From assembly GCF_001282785.1 (NCBI RefSeq), contig NZ_CVUA01000001.1:744001-808000 (forward strand): a stretch of DNA of 64,000 bases, given 5' to 3'. The notes under the pieces are model-generated. The model searched no databases. It was given only the letters and a program-made list of their open reading frames with translations, and was not told where the DNA came from. The translations under genes were made by a program, and so were the position numbers. This document shows, piece after piece, positions 44,256-53,235 of the stretch. Each line of letters opens with the position of its first letter. The stretch's first letter is position 1. This DNA comes from Halolamina sediminis (GTDB lineage: Archaea; Halobacteriota; Halobacteria; Halobacteriales; Haloferacaceae).

Positions 44256-47200
44256 TAGTTCGTCGCCCGCGCCGCCGGACCGAGCGCGTCGAGCTCGCCG
44301 ATCACGCTCGGCGCCTCGACGGCTGTGTCGGATGACTGGTCGTCACCGTCGGCGGTCGCCGACAGCTCGGTGCCTGCGAGGCTGCTGGTGTTCTCGGTCG
44401 TGTTCGTTTCGTTGCCGCTCTCGTTCTGTGCGCCCTCGGGCGGCTGTGTGCGCTTCTCGAGCGTGATCTGTTTGGGCTCCTCGTCGACGCCCAGCACCTT
44501 CCCCTCGGAGACGTCGAACTCCTGGCCGTACTGGATCGAGTAGCCGCTCTCGTTGGTCGTCGCCGGCGCCGAGACGGTGTAGCTCCCGTTGGCGCGGACG
44601 CTCACGTTCGTGTAGCCGTCCTCCGGCCCGAACTCGTCGTAGCCGGTCGTGGAGTACGGCAGCGTCAGCGTGAACTCACCCTCGTCGTTCGTCTCGGCGT
44701 GCTGCGTGTAGGTGAACGTCTGGTTCGACGACGGCATCCGCATCTGGACGGAGGCGGTCACCTCGGTGTTGGCGGGCGCGTTCGACCCCTCGACGGTCGC
44801 GCTCGGCACCTTCTCGAACGTCTTCACCCACGACGGCGTCGTGGTGGACTGCTGGTAGATCAGCCCGTAGAGCCGGTCGCCGGCCATCGCGGCCTGTCGG
44901 CGGTCGTTCAGCTGGAAGTTCCGGTTCTGGGCCTCGCTGGCCTTCGCCAGTCGGTAGTGCTCCAGCGCGGGGACGTCCTCGCTCGGGAACGGCCCGACGC
45001 CGCCGATCTGGGCGCTGCCGTCCTCCTCGACGTACGCCTCGGCGGCGCTCATGTTGGGGAAGCGCCGCAGCATCGAGTCGTTGGCCATCGTCGTCCGGGC
45101 GTCGAAGGACTCGCCGTCGGCGCTGGTCAGTTCGCGGGTCTCCCAGTCGACCACGAACGGCGCGGCGTCCTGTGCGGAGCCGTGGTAGCGGTACAGCCGG
45201 ATCATCAGGCTCTCGTAGTACCGCTGGTCGTAGATCTGGGCCGACTGGCTGACGAACGTGCCGCGTTCGGTCTCGTTGAGCTGGTAGATGCCCTCCGCGA
45301 AGTCGCTGTAGGAGACGTTCTGGTCGTCGTAGAACGTCACGGGCGCGCTGAACTTCGAGGTGACCGAGGCCATCTGGTAGTCGACCATCACGTAGCGGGT
45401 CTCCTCGCCCGGCTGAGCGCGGCGGTCGAGCACGTTCTGGGCCTGGCTCTCGTTGGGCGCGAGCAGGTAGTTCGCGGCGTTGGTCGCGCCCTGCTGGAAC
45501 GGGTTCGCGTTCGGAATCCGTTCGCTCTGGGTCGTGATCCAGTGGCCGTAGTCCCACCACGACATCACGCCGTAGGCACCTTCGGGGTACTCGAAGTCGT
45601 CAGTCTTCTCGTAGGCGCCGTAGTACTCCATGTCTTCGGCGTTGCCGGCGCCGCCGAGGTTCCCTTCTTCGGGGGTGTTGTTCTGCATCCAGTCGAACGT
45701 GCCTTCCCACGCGAGCACCGCGCCCGGGCCGGTGCTGTTGCCGGTCTGGACCGACGTGGCGGTCTGCGTGCCGGGGCTACCGGGGCCGCCGCCGAGCGTG
45801 ACGGGCATCGCGAGCACGGGCGCGGCGACGAGCAGGAGGACGGCGGCGACGGTGAGCACCTGGTGGCCCTCCAGCTCCTCGACGAACATGATCGCGCCCA
45901 CGAGCGCCGCGGCCGCGACCGCCACTGCCGCGAGCGTCTGATCGAGCAGCAGCAGGCCGAACACGACCGGAACCGCCGCGAAGCCGATCGTGCGGACTTC
46001 GAGGTCGGCCGCGGCCAGCGCGCTGTCGATGTCGATGTAGTTGAGCACGCGGCCGAACAGGTACGCGTTCGCGACGACGACGACGACGGCGAGGTAGTAG
46101 TTGAAGCGGACCTGGGTGAACGCCATCGAGGTGATAAAGGCTGCCCAGACCACGAACAGCAGGTCGGTCGCCTCGTACTCCGCGATCAGCGGTGCACCAG
46201 CGAGGAGCGCCGCGACGATCACGAGGCCGAGCACTTGCTGGTCGATGCCGACGGCGCCGCCGATCACGCTCGGCAGCGGCGTCAGGAAGATCAGTGCGGC
46301 GGTCAGGAGGCTGCCGCCGAGGTAGGTGTACGCACGCTGGGTGCCCTTGCGAATCAGCGGGCGGGCGTGCATGAGCACGACCGCGAGGATCGCGGTGAAC
46401 AGGGTGACCCCGTACTCGAGGATGATGCGTTCGGTACCGCTGTTGAGGCCGTACTGCTGGATGGAGTTCTGGCTGATGAACGGTTGGGCCTCGGAGATGG
46501 TTCGGGTGGCAGCGCCGGCGCTGAAGCCGACGATACGGAGGAGGTTGCCGGTGATCTGACTGTAGAGCCCCTGAGCGACGACGGAGATCACGATCGTTCC
46601 AATCGTGCCGACCGCGAGGATGGCGACGGGGAAGTAGGTCGGGTCGATGTCCTCGCGTTCCCAGTAGCGGGCGAACACGGCGAAGAACACAGCCGCTGTG
46701 GCGACGGCAAAGGCGGCGATCGGCTGGAGAAGGGAGTGGGCGGTCGTTCCGATACCGATCGTGTCGATCAGGAGGACGCTTATCACGCCGGTGACACCCA
46801 TCGACACGGCTACCACGAAGGCGATCGGTTCGGGAGTATCACCGTGGACAACGTCCGTGACAACGTTCAGGACGAGGAACAGACCGACGATACCGACGAG
46901 GAACACTGCTGGCGGCCACGCCCAGATGAACAGTCCCATTAGGACGCCAGCAGCGACGGACCAGAGGAGTGGTTCCTTTGTCGTATCGAGATCTCGGGAC
47001 TCGATCAGTTCCTCGCGTACAACCTCCCAGACTGGCATCGTCCGATTTGCGACGGCGACGGCGCCGAAGAGGCCGACCATCGCCATTCCCATGAAGAACG
47101 GCTCGACGGCGTTGTGATCGGCAGCACCGACGAGCGTTCGCTGGAGGAAGAGTCCCGGAAGGAGTGCGAGGAGGAATACAGCGAACAAGCCGCCAAGACG

Positions 47201-47638
47201 GCTACTGAACCGTTTACCGATGAAGTAGACGGGAACCACAGCGAGGGCACCGAAAACGGCTGGCGAAACGAGGAGGACTTTGGCGACGAGTGCCTCGTTG
47301 GGGGAACCGAGACCGATGATCAGTGCCAAGAGGGCGACCAGTTGGTCGTAGAGCGTCCCGAACTGCCCTGCGAACCGGCCTACCGGGAACCCAGTCCAGG
47401 GATCGAAGGGCATGACACCCGGGAAGTTCAGCGTGCTGTAGGTGCTCTGTCGCAGGTGGTACCAAGCGTCGTTCCCGGAGAAGTACACCTCGTTGTTCTG
47501 GAGGAACCGGGAGTAGTTCTGCATCCGGACCCAGAACATCCACGCCATCGCGAGGAGGAGTGCGGGGACGTGGTACCAGTCGGCCGCCGTATCGCGGAGC
47601 GACTGGAGAAAGTCGTTGCTTTCGCTTCGCGAACTCAT
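44255..47638 (-). CDS. aglB: Oligosaccharyltransferase AglB (STT3)
   Basis: A 1127-residue enzyme that transfers the lipid-linked glycan to Asn in Asn-X-Ser/Thr on secreted proteins such as the S-layer glycoprotein. About thirteen membrane segments cover residues 25-620. The first external loop carries the metal-binding SGNDAWYHL (Asp57). The sequon-binding motif WWDYG is at 694-698 in SWWDYGHW. The C-terminal soluble domain includes FFQQ-like NPFQQGATNAANYLLA and ends in a Ser/Thr/Asn-rich tail with several sequons of its own. ATG 47638 (MSSRSESNDF) is preferred to one nine codons above. Co-translated with popT. Confidence 0.95.
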   Translation of the reverse strand: MSSRSESNDFLQSLRDTAADWYHVPALLLAMAWMFWVRMQNYSRFLQNNEVYFSGNDAWYHLRQSTYSTLNFPGVMPFDPWTGFPVGRFAGQFGTLYDQLVALLALIIGLGSPNEALVAKVLLVSPAVFGALAVVPVYFIGKRFSSRLGGLFAVFLLALLPGLFLQRTLVGAADHNAVEPFFMGMAMVGLFGAVAVANRTMPVWEVVREELIESRDLDTTKEPLLWSVAAGVLMGLFIWAWPPAVFLVGIVGLFLVLNVVTDVVHGDTPEPIAFVVAVSMGVTGVISVLLIDTIGIGTTAHSLLQPIAAFAVATAAVFFAVFARYWEREDIDPTYFPVAILAVGTIGTIVISVVAQGLYSQITGNLLRIVGFSAGAATRTISEAQPFISQNSIQQYGLNSGTERIILEYGVTLFTAILAVVLMHARPLIRKGTQRAYTYLGGSLLTAALIFLTPLPSVIGGAVGIDQQVLGLVIVAALLAGAPLIAEYEATDLLFVVWAAFITSMAFTQVRFNYYLAVVVVVANAYLFGRVLNYIDIDSALAAADLEVRTIGFAAVPVVFGLLLLDQTLAAVAVAAAALVGAIMFVEELEGHQVLTVAAVLLLVAAPVLAMPVTLGGGPGSPGTQTATSVQTGNSTGPGAVLAWEGTFDWMQNNTPEEGNLGGAGNAEDMEYYGAYEKTDDFEYPEGAYGVMSWWDYGHWITTQSERIPNANPFQQGATNAANYLLAPNESQAQNVLDRRAQPGEETRYVMVDYQMASVTSKFSAPVTFYDDQNVSYSDFAEGIYQLNETERGTFVSQSAQIYDQRYYESLMIRLYRYHGSAQDAAPFVVDWETRELTSADGESFDARTTMANDSMLRRFPNMSAAEAYVEEDGSAQIGGVGPFPSEDVPALEHYRLAKASEAQNRNFQLNDRRQAAMAGDRLYGLIYQQSTTTPSWVKTFEKVPSATVEGSNAPANTEVTASVQMRMPSSNQTFTYTQHAETNDEGEFTLTLPYSTTGYDEFGPEDGYTNVSVRANGSYTVSAPATTNESGYSIQYGQEFDVSEGKVLGVDEEPKQITLEKRTQPPEGAQNESGNETNTTENTSSLAGTELSATADGDDQSSDTAVEAPSVIGELDALGPAARATN

Positions 47639-47796
47639 TGGCCTGAATCGTACCAAAACGGGCATAAGGTTTGTGTATCACTCTGAGAGGAGTTCGCCGT
47701 CGAGGGCTCTTCTCGGCGGTCGATCGAGTCCGGACGGTAACGGGGACGATGCAAGAGTCGAACGCTTTTTGCGGGCGTCACGAGTAGCCGCGGCCA

Positions 47797-48735
47797 ATGA
47801 AGATCTCCGTCGTCATCTGTACGTACTCGATGGATCGGTATGAGGTGTTCTGCGACGCGGTCGACAGCGTCCTCGAACAGACGTACGAGCCAGTAGAGAT
47901 CGTGTTGGTGGTCGACGGTAACGAGACCGTCTACGAGCGTGTGCGTGAGGAGTACGGGGACGTCGAGAACGTCGTCCACCACAACAACGACGAGAACCGT
48001 GGGATCTCCTACAGTCGGACGAAGGGTGCGGAGCTCGCGGCGGGGGAGATCGTCGCGTTCATCGACGACGACGCCGCCGCCGAACCGGACTGGGTGGAGC
48101 AGCTGGTCGAAGTGTATGCAGAATCGGACGCCATTGCCGTCGGCGGCGACGTGAAGCCCGACTGGCAGATTACAAAGCCCGATTTCTTTCCGGCGGAGTT
48201 CTACTGGCTGGTTGGCGTCGTCGAACCCGGGTTCGCGGAAGACGGCGAGGAGGTCCGGAACACGTACGGCTCGAACATCTCCTACCGGCGCGAGGAGTTT
48301 CTGGAAGTCGGAGGGTACGACCCAAACACCGGGCGGAAGGGTGATCGACATCTCCAAGCTCACGAGGCCCCCGTGGGGATTCGACTTCTGGAGGAGTACG
48401 GACGAGGGATGGTGTTCACGGAGGACGCGGTGGTGCACCACAAGCTGTTCGACTACCGCGGGGAGTTCGACTGGCTAGTGTCGCGGTCGTTCTGGCAGGG
48501 GTATTCCAAGCGCGTGATGGACCTGCTGTATCCGGACGCGCCGGACGACAAGAGCGAGTATTTGGAGCAACTACTGACCGAGCGTGTTCCGGGCCGGCTG
48601 AAGGGACTGGTTCGATCGCCGTCGGCGGCGGCAGTGAAGCAGCTGCTCGCGATCTTCGTGTTTACGGGGGCAGTAGGGCTGGGGTATCTGTACGCGATTC
48701 TGACGCCGAACGTGGTGGAGAAGGCTAATTCGTAG
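47797..48735 (+). CDS. aglG: Glycosyltransferase, AglG-like (GT2)
   Basis: A 312-residue family-2 glycosyltransferase. The nucleotide-sugar fold opens with KISVVICTYSMDRYEVF; the metal motif is AFIDDDAAAEPDW, and the acceptor region includes NTYGSNISYRREEF. A C-terminal membrane segment (LLAIFVFTGAVGLGYLYAIL) anchors it on the cytoplasmic side. It resembles Haloferax AglG, which adds the second (glucuronic acid) residue of the S-layer glycan, in length, start and position next to aglB. The exact sugar is inferred. Its last 11 bases overlap the convergent next gene. Confidence 0.75.
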   Translation: MKISVVICTYSMDRYEVFCDAVDSVLEQTYEPVEIVLVVDGNETVYERVREEYGDVENVVHHNNDENRGISYSRTKGAELAAGEIVAFIDDDAAAEPDWVEQLVEVYAESDAIAVGGDVKPDWQITKPDFFPAEFYWLVGVVEPGFAEDGEEVRNTYGSNISYRREEFLEVGGYDPNTGRKGDRHLQAHEAPVGIRLLEEYGRGMVFTEDAVVHHKLFDYRGEFDWLVSRSFWQGYSKRVMDLLYPDAPDDKSEYLEQLLTERVPGRLKGLVRSPSAAAVKQLLAIFVFTGAVGLGYLYAILTPNVVEKANS

Positions 48736-49627
48736 GCGCCGGGATGTCGTTGCGCTTCTCGCCAAACAGGAACTCGTAGTAGTAGCCGAAGCCGCGGCAG
48801 GCGAGCATGGTGATCGAGAGAAGCGAGAACGCGACGCGCGTGAGCGCGGACTCGGGCTCGTCGTCGTCGCCGTTGCTACCCGAACCGCTGGGGGTCGGCG
48901 GGATGCCCGGCTTGCCGAACCGCTCGGGGTAGTAACGCTGCTTCTGACAGAACCCCCGGCCGACGCGGAAGTTCTTGCTAGCCAGCGTGTCGAAGGAGGT
49001 GCGTGCAGGGTGGTAGACGGTAGCGTCCTCGGCGTAGCCCTGCTCGTAGCCGGCCTCGTGGACGCGCTCTCCGAACTCGCGGTCGCCGCCGGAGACGAGT
49101 CGGCTGTCGAAGGTGCCCACGTCCTCGAACACCTCCCGGCGGACGAGCAGCGCACACGTGGGCGCGTAGTGCTCCGTTTCGAGGTACTGTTCGACCGGGA
49201 AGCCGGTTCGAGCGTTGTACCGGCCAACGAGGGTGTCCTCTGGCAGCGTGAGCTCGACGTTACAGCCGAGGTAGTCGGCTTGCTGTTCGTCCATGGCTCG
49301 GAGGGCGGTTTCGAGCCAGTTGTCGTCGACAGTCTCGTCGGCGTCGACGAACGCGAGCACGTTGCCGTCTGCGTGCTGGATGCCTTTGTTCCGGGCGGCG
49401 TAGGAGCCCTGGATCTCGTCCTCGACGAGGAGGTGTATGTGCCCGTGGTCCTGAGTGTAGTCGCGGATCGCTTCGCGGGTGTCGTCGGTGGAACCGTTAT
49501 CGACGACGAGGATTTCGTGGTCTTGATCAATCCTGTCAGTCAAGGAACCAAGCGTGTCAGAGATCCCTCCGAAGTCGTTGTAGACGGGGACGATGACGGA
49601 GATAGCAGGTGAATCGAGCATATCCAT
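48725..49627 (-). CDS. Glycosyltransferase (GT2) in the glycosylation cluster
   Basis: A 300-residue GT2 enzyme. Fold start AISVIVPVYNDFGGISDTL, donor loop VVDNGSTDDT, metal-binding AFVDADETVDDNW and acceptor loop CALLVRREVFEDVG followed by GGDREFGERV. The C-terminus has a Gly/Ser/Asp-rich link and one membrane segment (LLSITMLACRGFGYYYEFLF). AglE-type enzymes look similar. Start ATG 49627 (MDMLDSPAISV) or 49621. It is convergent with the aglG gene and divergent from the alkaline-phosphatase-like gene. Confidence 0.75.
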   Translation of the reverse strand: MDMLDSPAISVIVPVYNDFGGISDTLGSLTDRIDQDHEILVVDNGSTDDTREAIRDYTQDHGHIHLLVEDEIQGSYAARNKGIQHADGNVLAFVDADETVDDNWLETALRAMDEQQADYLGCNVELTLPEDTLVGRYNARTGFPVEQYLETEHYAPTCALLVRREVFEDVGTFDSRLVSGGDREFGERVHEAGYEQGYAEDATVYHPARTSFDTLASKNFRVGRGFCQKQRYYPERFGKPGIPPTPSGSGSNGDDDEPESALTRVAFSLLSITMLACRGFGYYYEFLFGEKRNDIPAPTN

Positions 49628-49669
49628 TAGTAGCGTCGCACACTGGGGAAGGCGCGTACAGAGTTCCAA

Positions 49670-49764
49670 TCGTTTGTGGTAGCTGCCTAGTCTTCAAAAC
49701 CGTTTCTTGTTCCATATAGTAGATTAGGGGACCACAACGCTCATCCCCGACTATACGTCTTTTA
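49670..49764. promoter_or_regulatory. Divergent promoter region at the edge of the AT-rich island
   Basis: This 95-base spacer is AT-rich compared with the GC-rich genes on its left (ATATAGTAGATTAGG at 49713-49727 and ACGTCTTTTA directly before ATG 49765). It marks the left border of the low-GC part of the cluster. No exact factor-binding site is assigned. Confidence 0.35.
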
Positions 49765-50685
49765 ATGGAAATGGGATTCGACAAGTGGGCCCGCGACTCC
49801 ATCGAGGAGATACGAGAGAACGGGATGGATGGATTGAACGAGGTTACGTACCAACTATACCTCGGGTTCCTACGGCGTGCGTACGCTTTACAAGACCACA
49901 GCGATGAAGAGTCCATCTTTGATCGCGAGTGGGATATACTCGTGATTCTTGATGCATGTCGCCGTGATCTCATTGAGTCCGTTGAGGACGACTATGATTT
50001 CCTCACCGAGAATAAACCATTCCGATCGATGGGTAGCATGTCTCGAGAATGGATGCAAAAGAACTTCACAGAAGCGTACTCGGAAGAACTACGACGGACT
50101 GCGTATATCTCCGGGAACATATTCACGGAAGACTACGCCGAACCGAACCAGTTCGATTACCTTGACGAGGTGTGGAAGTACGCATGGGAAGGGGGGACCG
50201 TGCCCGCACGGGCGATCACCGATCGTGGCATCGCTGTGTATCGGAACGAGGATCCCGACCGTATGATACTCCACTACATGCAACCCCACGCGCCCTCGGT
50301 CCCCGACCCTCTCGGTGAGGGGATGGCCCTACCAGGAGACGATGACGACTGGACATCCTCGCCAGAATTACTCCGTGCTGGTGCTGTGACCAAGGATCGA
50401 CTCGTCGAATCCTATCGTGCAAACTTGCGGTACGTCCTTGACGACGTGGCAGTTCTCCTAGAGAACGTGGACGCCGAGCACGTCGCTATCACGGCCGATC
50501 ACGGCGAGGCATTCGGCGAGAAACACATCTACGAACATCCCGATCACATGCCTCTGGACATTCTGCGGGAGGTACCATGGTACGAGACGACCGCAACGGA
50601 CCAGGGAACGTACGAACCCTCGCTCGAACCAACTAAGGAGACCGGTGACATGGACGAAAAACTCCGTGCACTTGGTTACCTCTGA
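49765..50685 (+). CDS. Alkaline-phosphatase superfamily (sulfatase-like) protein
   Basis: A 306-residue protein of the alkaline phosphatase/sulfatase fold as seen in haloarchaeal glycosylation clusters. The metal-binding N-terminal motif is DILVILDACRRDLIES, a hydroxyl nucleophile candidate lies in RSMGSMSREWM (Ser), and the second metal site is ITADHGEAFGEK; LHYMQPHAP provides another His. It has no FGly-type Cys. ATG 49765 gives MEMGFDKW; ATG 49771 is equally possible. Codons ATA, TTA and AGA are more frequent than outside the cluster. It could transfer or remove a charged group (sulfate or phosphate) on the glycan. Confidence 0.65.
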   Translation: MEMGFDKWARDSIEEIRENGMDGLNEVTYQLYLGFLRRAYALQDHSDEESIFDREWDILVILDACRRDLIESVEDDYDFLTENKPFRSMGSMSREWMQKNFTEAYSEELRRTAYISGNIFTEDYAEPNQFDYLDEVWKYAWEGGTVPARAITDRGIAVYRNEDPDRMILHYMQPHAPSVPDPLGEGMALPGDDDDWTSSPELLRAGAVTKDRLVESYRANLRYVLDDVAVLLENVDAEHVAITADHGEAFGEKHIYEHPDHMPLDILREVPWYETTATDQGTYEPSLEPTKETGDMDEKLRALGYL

Positions 50686-51782
50686 ACCTCCAGAGCTTCG
50701 CCTCGATACACTGAGATCAAATCCACTGTAACGTCTTTCCAGTCGTAGTGGTCGAGAGCAGTGGAACGGTTCTGTTCCCCGACCTCGTCGAGATCCGAAC
50801 GAACTGTCTGCACCGCTCGTTCAAGTGCGCTCCCTAAACCGTCGTCCGGATCGTAGAGTATGTTCCCTCCCGGGTCCACACTCGGAATAGCCCCAAGTCG
50901 TGGGGCGACGAACGGTCGACCGAACGTCATGGCGAGGAGAACGGATCCCGAGTTGAAGATGTCCTGATACGGGAACACAGCCACATCGCATGCTCCGAAG
51001 TATCGGGGCAAATCCTTGTCAGGGATATACCGGATATCGAGTACTACGTCGTCACGGTCCGCAGCGAGAGACTCAATAGTCTGGGTAGTCTTCTCATCCT
51101 TCGAATTGCCCGCAATCATAAGCTGTGCGTTCGAAGGTTCGAGATCACACCACGTCCGGAGGAGCTCAGGAACCTGCTTGTAGGGCCGAATACGTCCAAA
51201 GTAGAGGAATGTCCGTTTCTTTGGGTCGAGATCCAATTCGCGTCGGCACGTTTCACGGTCTCTATCGGTAGGTGAGTAGAGCGGGGCATAGTTCCCGTGT
51301 GGGATACGAATGATGTTATCTAAAGGTGTGCCGAGATAGGCTTCCAATTCTTGCTCGGTCCGTTCGTCCCATACCTGAACCGCGTCGGCGATACCGACGA
51401 TCCGACGACTCACCCAATGGTCGATAGACTCGTGTCGGCGCTCGTGATTGCACCGGTTATGCACGGTCCAGACGATACGAATGTCTAGATACGAGCACAA
51501 CCACACTTGTGCGACGAACGCAAATGCGAAGAAGGCAGATAGGAGCCAAGAGAAAGGGAGTCGCTCGAAGTCACTGTAATTTCCGAGAAGGAAGTATGGG
51601 TGAGTCCAATGTAAATGAATGACGTTTATATTGTTTCGCAATGCATCAACGGCGAGCGGCCAGAGTGGATGACTGTGCGACTCGTGGGTTGTTTCCACAT
51701 CCTGTTGATTGAGATGAGCATCAAGCATGTCGAGGTACTGATTCCCATCGAAATATGGAGCGAGAAGGACTTTTAGAGCCAT
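50676..51782 (-). CDS. Glycosyltransferase (GT4, GT-B fold)
   Basis: A 368-residue GT-B enzyme. The C-terminal nucleotide-sugar half has TFLYFGRIRPYKQVPELL, an IAGNSKDEKTTQ-type loop and the donor-binding GACDVAVFPYQDIFNSGSVLLAM ending AFGRPFVAPR-like TFGRPFVAPRLG. A hydrophobic patch (LLSAFFAFAFVAQVWL, about residues 88-103) can dip into the membrane, as in glycolipid-acting members. AT-rich codons. It is convergent with the alkaline-phosphatase-like gene (10-base overlap) and divergent from the GT61-like gene. Confidence 0.75.
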   Translation of the reverse strand: MALKVLLAPYFDGNQYLDMLDAHLNQQDVETTHESHSHPLWPLAVDALRNNINVIHLHWTHPYFLLGNYSDFERLPFSWLLSAFFAFAFVAQVWLCSYLDIRIVWTVHNRCNHERRHESIDHWVSRRIVGIADAVQVWDERTEQELEAYLGTPLDNIIRIPHGNYAPLYSPTDRDRETCRRELDLDPKKRTFLYFGRIRPYKQVPELLRTWCDLEPSNAQLMIAGNSKDEKTTQTIESLAADRDDVVLDIRYIPDKDLPRYFGACDVAVFPYQDIFNSGSVLLAMTFGRPFVAPRLGAIPSVDPGGNILYDPDDGLGSALERAVQTVRSDLDEVGEQNRSTALDHYDWKDVTVDLISVYRGEALEVQR

Positions 51783-51897
51783 CTGTGGTGGACCTAACTA
51801 TAATCAGGACCGGATAAGAGATATATCCACGGTTCCGAACTGCAACGTCGGTCAAATATTACAAGCTATTAGTGATGGAGATGAGTTCCTTTCAACG

Positions 51898-53079
51898 ATG
51901 GATTTGAGTAGCACTCCGAGACGAGCCCTCCGGAAGCTACGGATGGACGGCCTCGGCGAATTACTTACTGAGGGTTGGGATACTCTCTATGTAGACGCCT
52001 TACTTTACCGTGGGATGTACCAAAACATCCTCCTAGAACACCTGGACATAGTAACGCGAGACGAACTTCGAGAACTTCCGGGCTACGTAGAGTACGAAGA
52101 AACGGACGCACGCGTGAAGTACAAGGGGAGAGATGGGCTTGGGGACGACGGAGAACGCTTCAATGCTGTTAATCGGTTCATCTACGAGGAGAGTGACGCA
52201 TTGTTTCTCGGCCCCGTCGGGCCCGGAATCACTTCCGATGGAGAAGTAATCTCGGAGAGCGTCGCACCCCCGCCACTCGTAGAGAGACGCGTAGGTGTTT
52301 GTCTTGCACAATCAATAGACGAGAACGGGGTACGTCGTACACTAAACGCTCTCTCTGGGGAGGTCACGCCTGACCGGAGTTTTGACACAGCCGCGTTCGT
52401 TGTACCGCCTTGGCCGAATTACTATCACTGGACAATGGAGAGTCTATTGCGCGTACGCTTGCTCGAAATACACGGAGAGGTGACAGGGACATACCCGACA
52501 CTCATTGTTCCAAGGGACCGCTCGTCATGGGTGGATGAGACGCTTAGTTTGCTCGATTACGCGGGTCCGGTCGCAGGCTTCAACGGTGGTATCGCAGCGG
52601 TGGATACTCTGGTCGTACCGACGTACCCAGATCCGACTCCCGCTGAGTGTCGATGGCTCCGTGATCGTATGCGCACCGGTGCCGGTATAGATATCACTGA
52701 GTCTCGTGAACGGGTATTTGTCGCGCGCGACGACGCAACCGTCCGCCGCATCTCGAATCGGGATGCAGTCGAGCGCGTTCTCAACCAATACGATATCGAT
52801 AGTTACCTCCTCGGCGAACTAAGCGTCCGCGAACAGGTCGAACTGTTTTCTAACGCCGAACTCGTGGTAGCACCTCACGGAGCAGGTCTAACAAACATCC
52901 TCTACGGCGATGATCTCACGGTCGTAGAACTGTTCGGTGATAAATTAGTTGCAACTTTCGACCGTATCGCCGAAAACATGGACCATACCTATCAGTACCT
53001 CGAATGTGGACAGGACGGCGTTGATATTCACGTCAACCCCGATTTGCTTAACCAGAAACTAAGTGATCTCCTGCAATAG
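51898..53079 (+). CDS. Glycosyltransferase family 61-like protein (DUF563)
   Basis: A 393-residue protein matching the DUF563/GT61 group: PPWPNYYHWTMESLLR and, near the C-terminus, SVREQVELFSNAELVVAPHGAGLTNILYG. Plant GT61 enzymes transfer xylose or arabinose. A short basic N-terminal head (TPRRALRKLRM) precedes the domain. No signal peptide or membrane segment, so it acts in the cytoplasm on the nascent lipid-linked glycan. AT-rich relative to the chromosome. Confidence 0.75.
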   Translation: MDLSSTPRRALRKLRMDGLGELLTEGWDTLYVDALLYRGMYQNILLEHLDIVTRDELRELPGYVEYEETDARVKYKGRDGLGDDGERFNAVNRFIYEESDALFLGPVGPGITSDGEVISESVAPPPLVERRVGVCLAQSIDENGVRRTLNALSGEVTPDRSFDTAAFVVPPWPNYYHWTMESLLRVRLLEIHGEVTGTYPTLIVPRDRSSWVDETLSLLDYAGPVAGFNGGIAAVDTLVVPTYPDPTPAECRWLRDRMRTGAGIDITESRERVFVARDDATVRRISNRDAVERVLNQYDIDSYLLGELSVREQVELFSNAELVVAPHGAGLTNILYGDDLTVVELFGDKLVATFDRIAENMDHTYQYLECGQDGVDIHVNPDLLNQKLSDLLQ

Positions 53080-53211
53080 TGACATCATAGTTGAACTCTA
53101 CTCTAGAAACCGTTACAGCTGATTTATTCATATAAAGTTAGTTTAAATCATATTCTTTATATGGTATAAGATCTGGCCGACGTTACCCGCCGTTCTTACC
53201 GAAGTATACAA
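53080..53211. promoter_or_regulatory. AT-rich spacer before the second sulfatase-like gene
   Basis: This 132-base stretch is the most AT-rich of the window (TTTATTCATATAAAGTTAGTTTAAATC and TTTATATGGTATAAG near 53123-53170). Several TATA-like elements overlap; one (TTTATATGG) is about 50-70 bases before ATG 53236. It suits a promoter with strong TATA and possibly a recombination-prone joint in the island. Confidence 0.4.
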
Positions 53212-53235
53212 ATGCAACCCCTCGGATTCGTATCC

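Noticed and set aside
44699-46942. A 747-codon plus-strand frame
   Set aside because: It lies opposite aglB and has repetitive Arg/Asp/Gly/Val composition typical of antisense frames.
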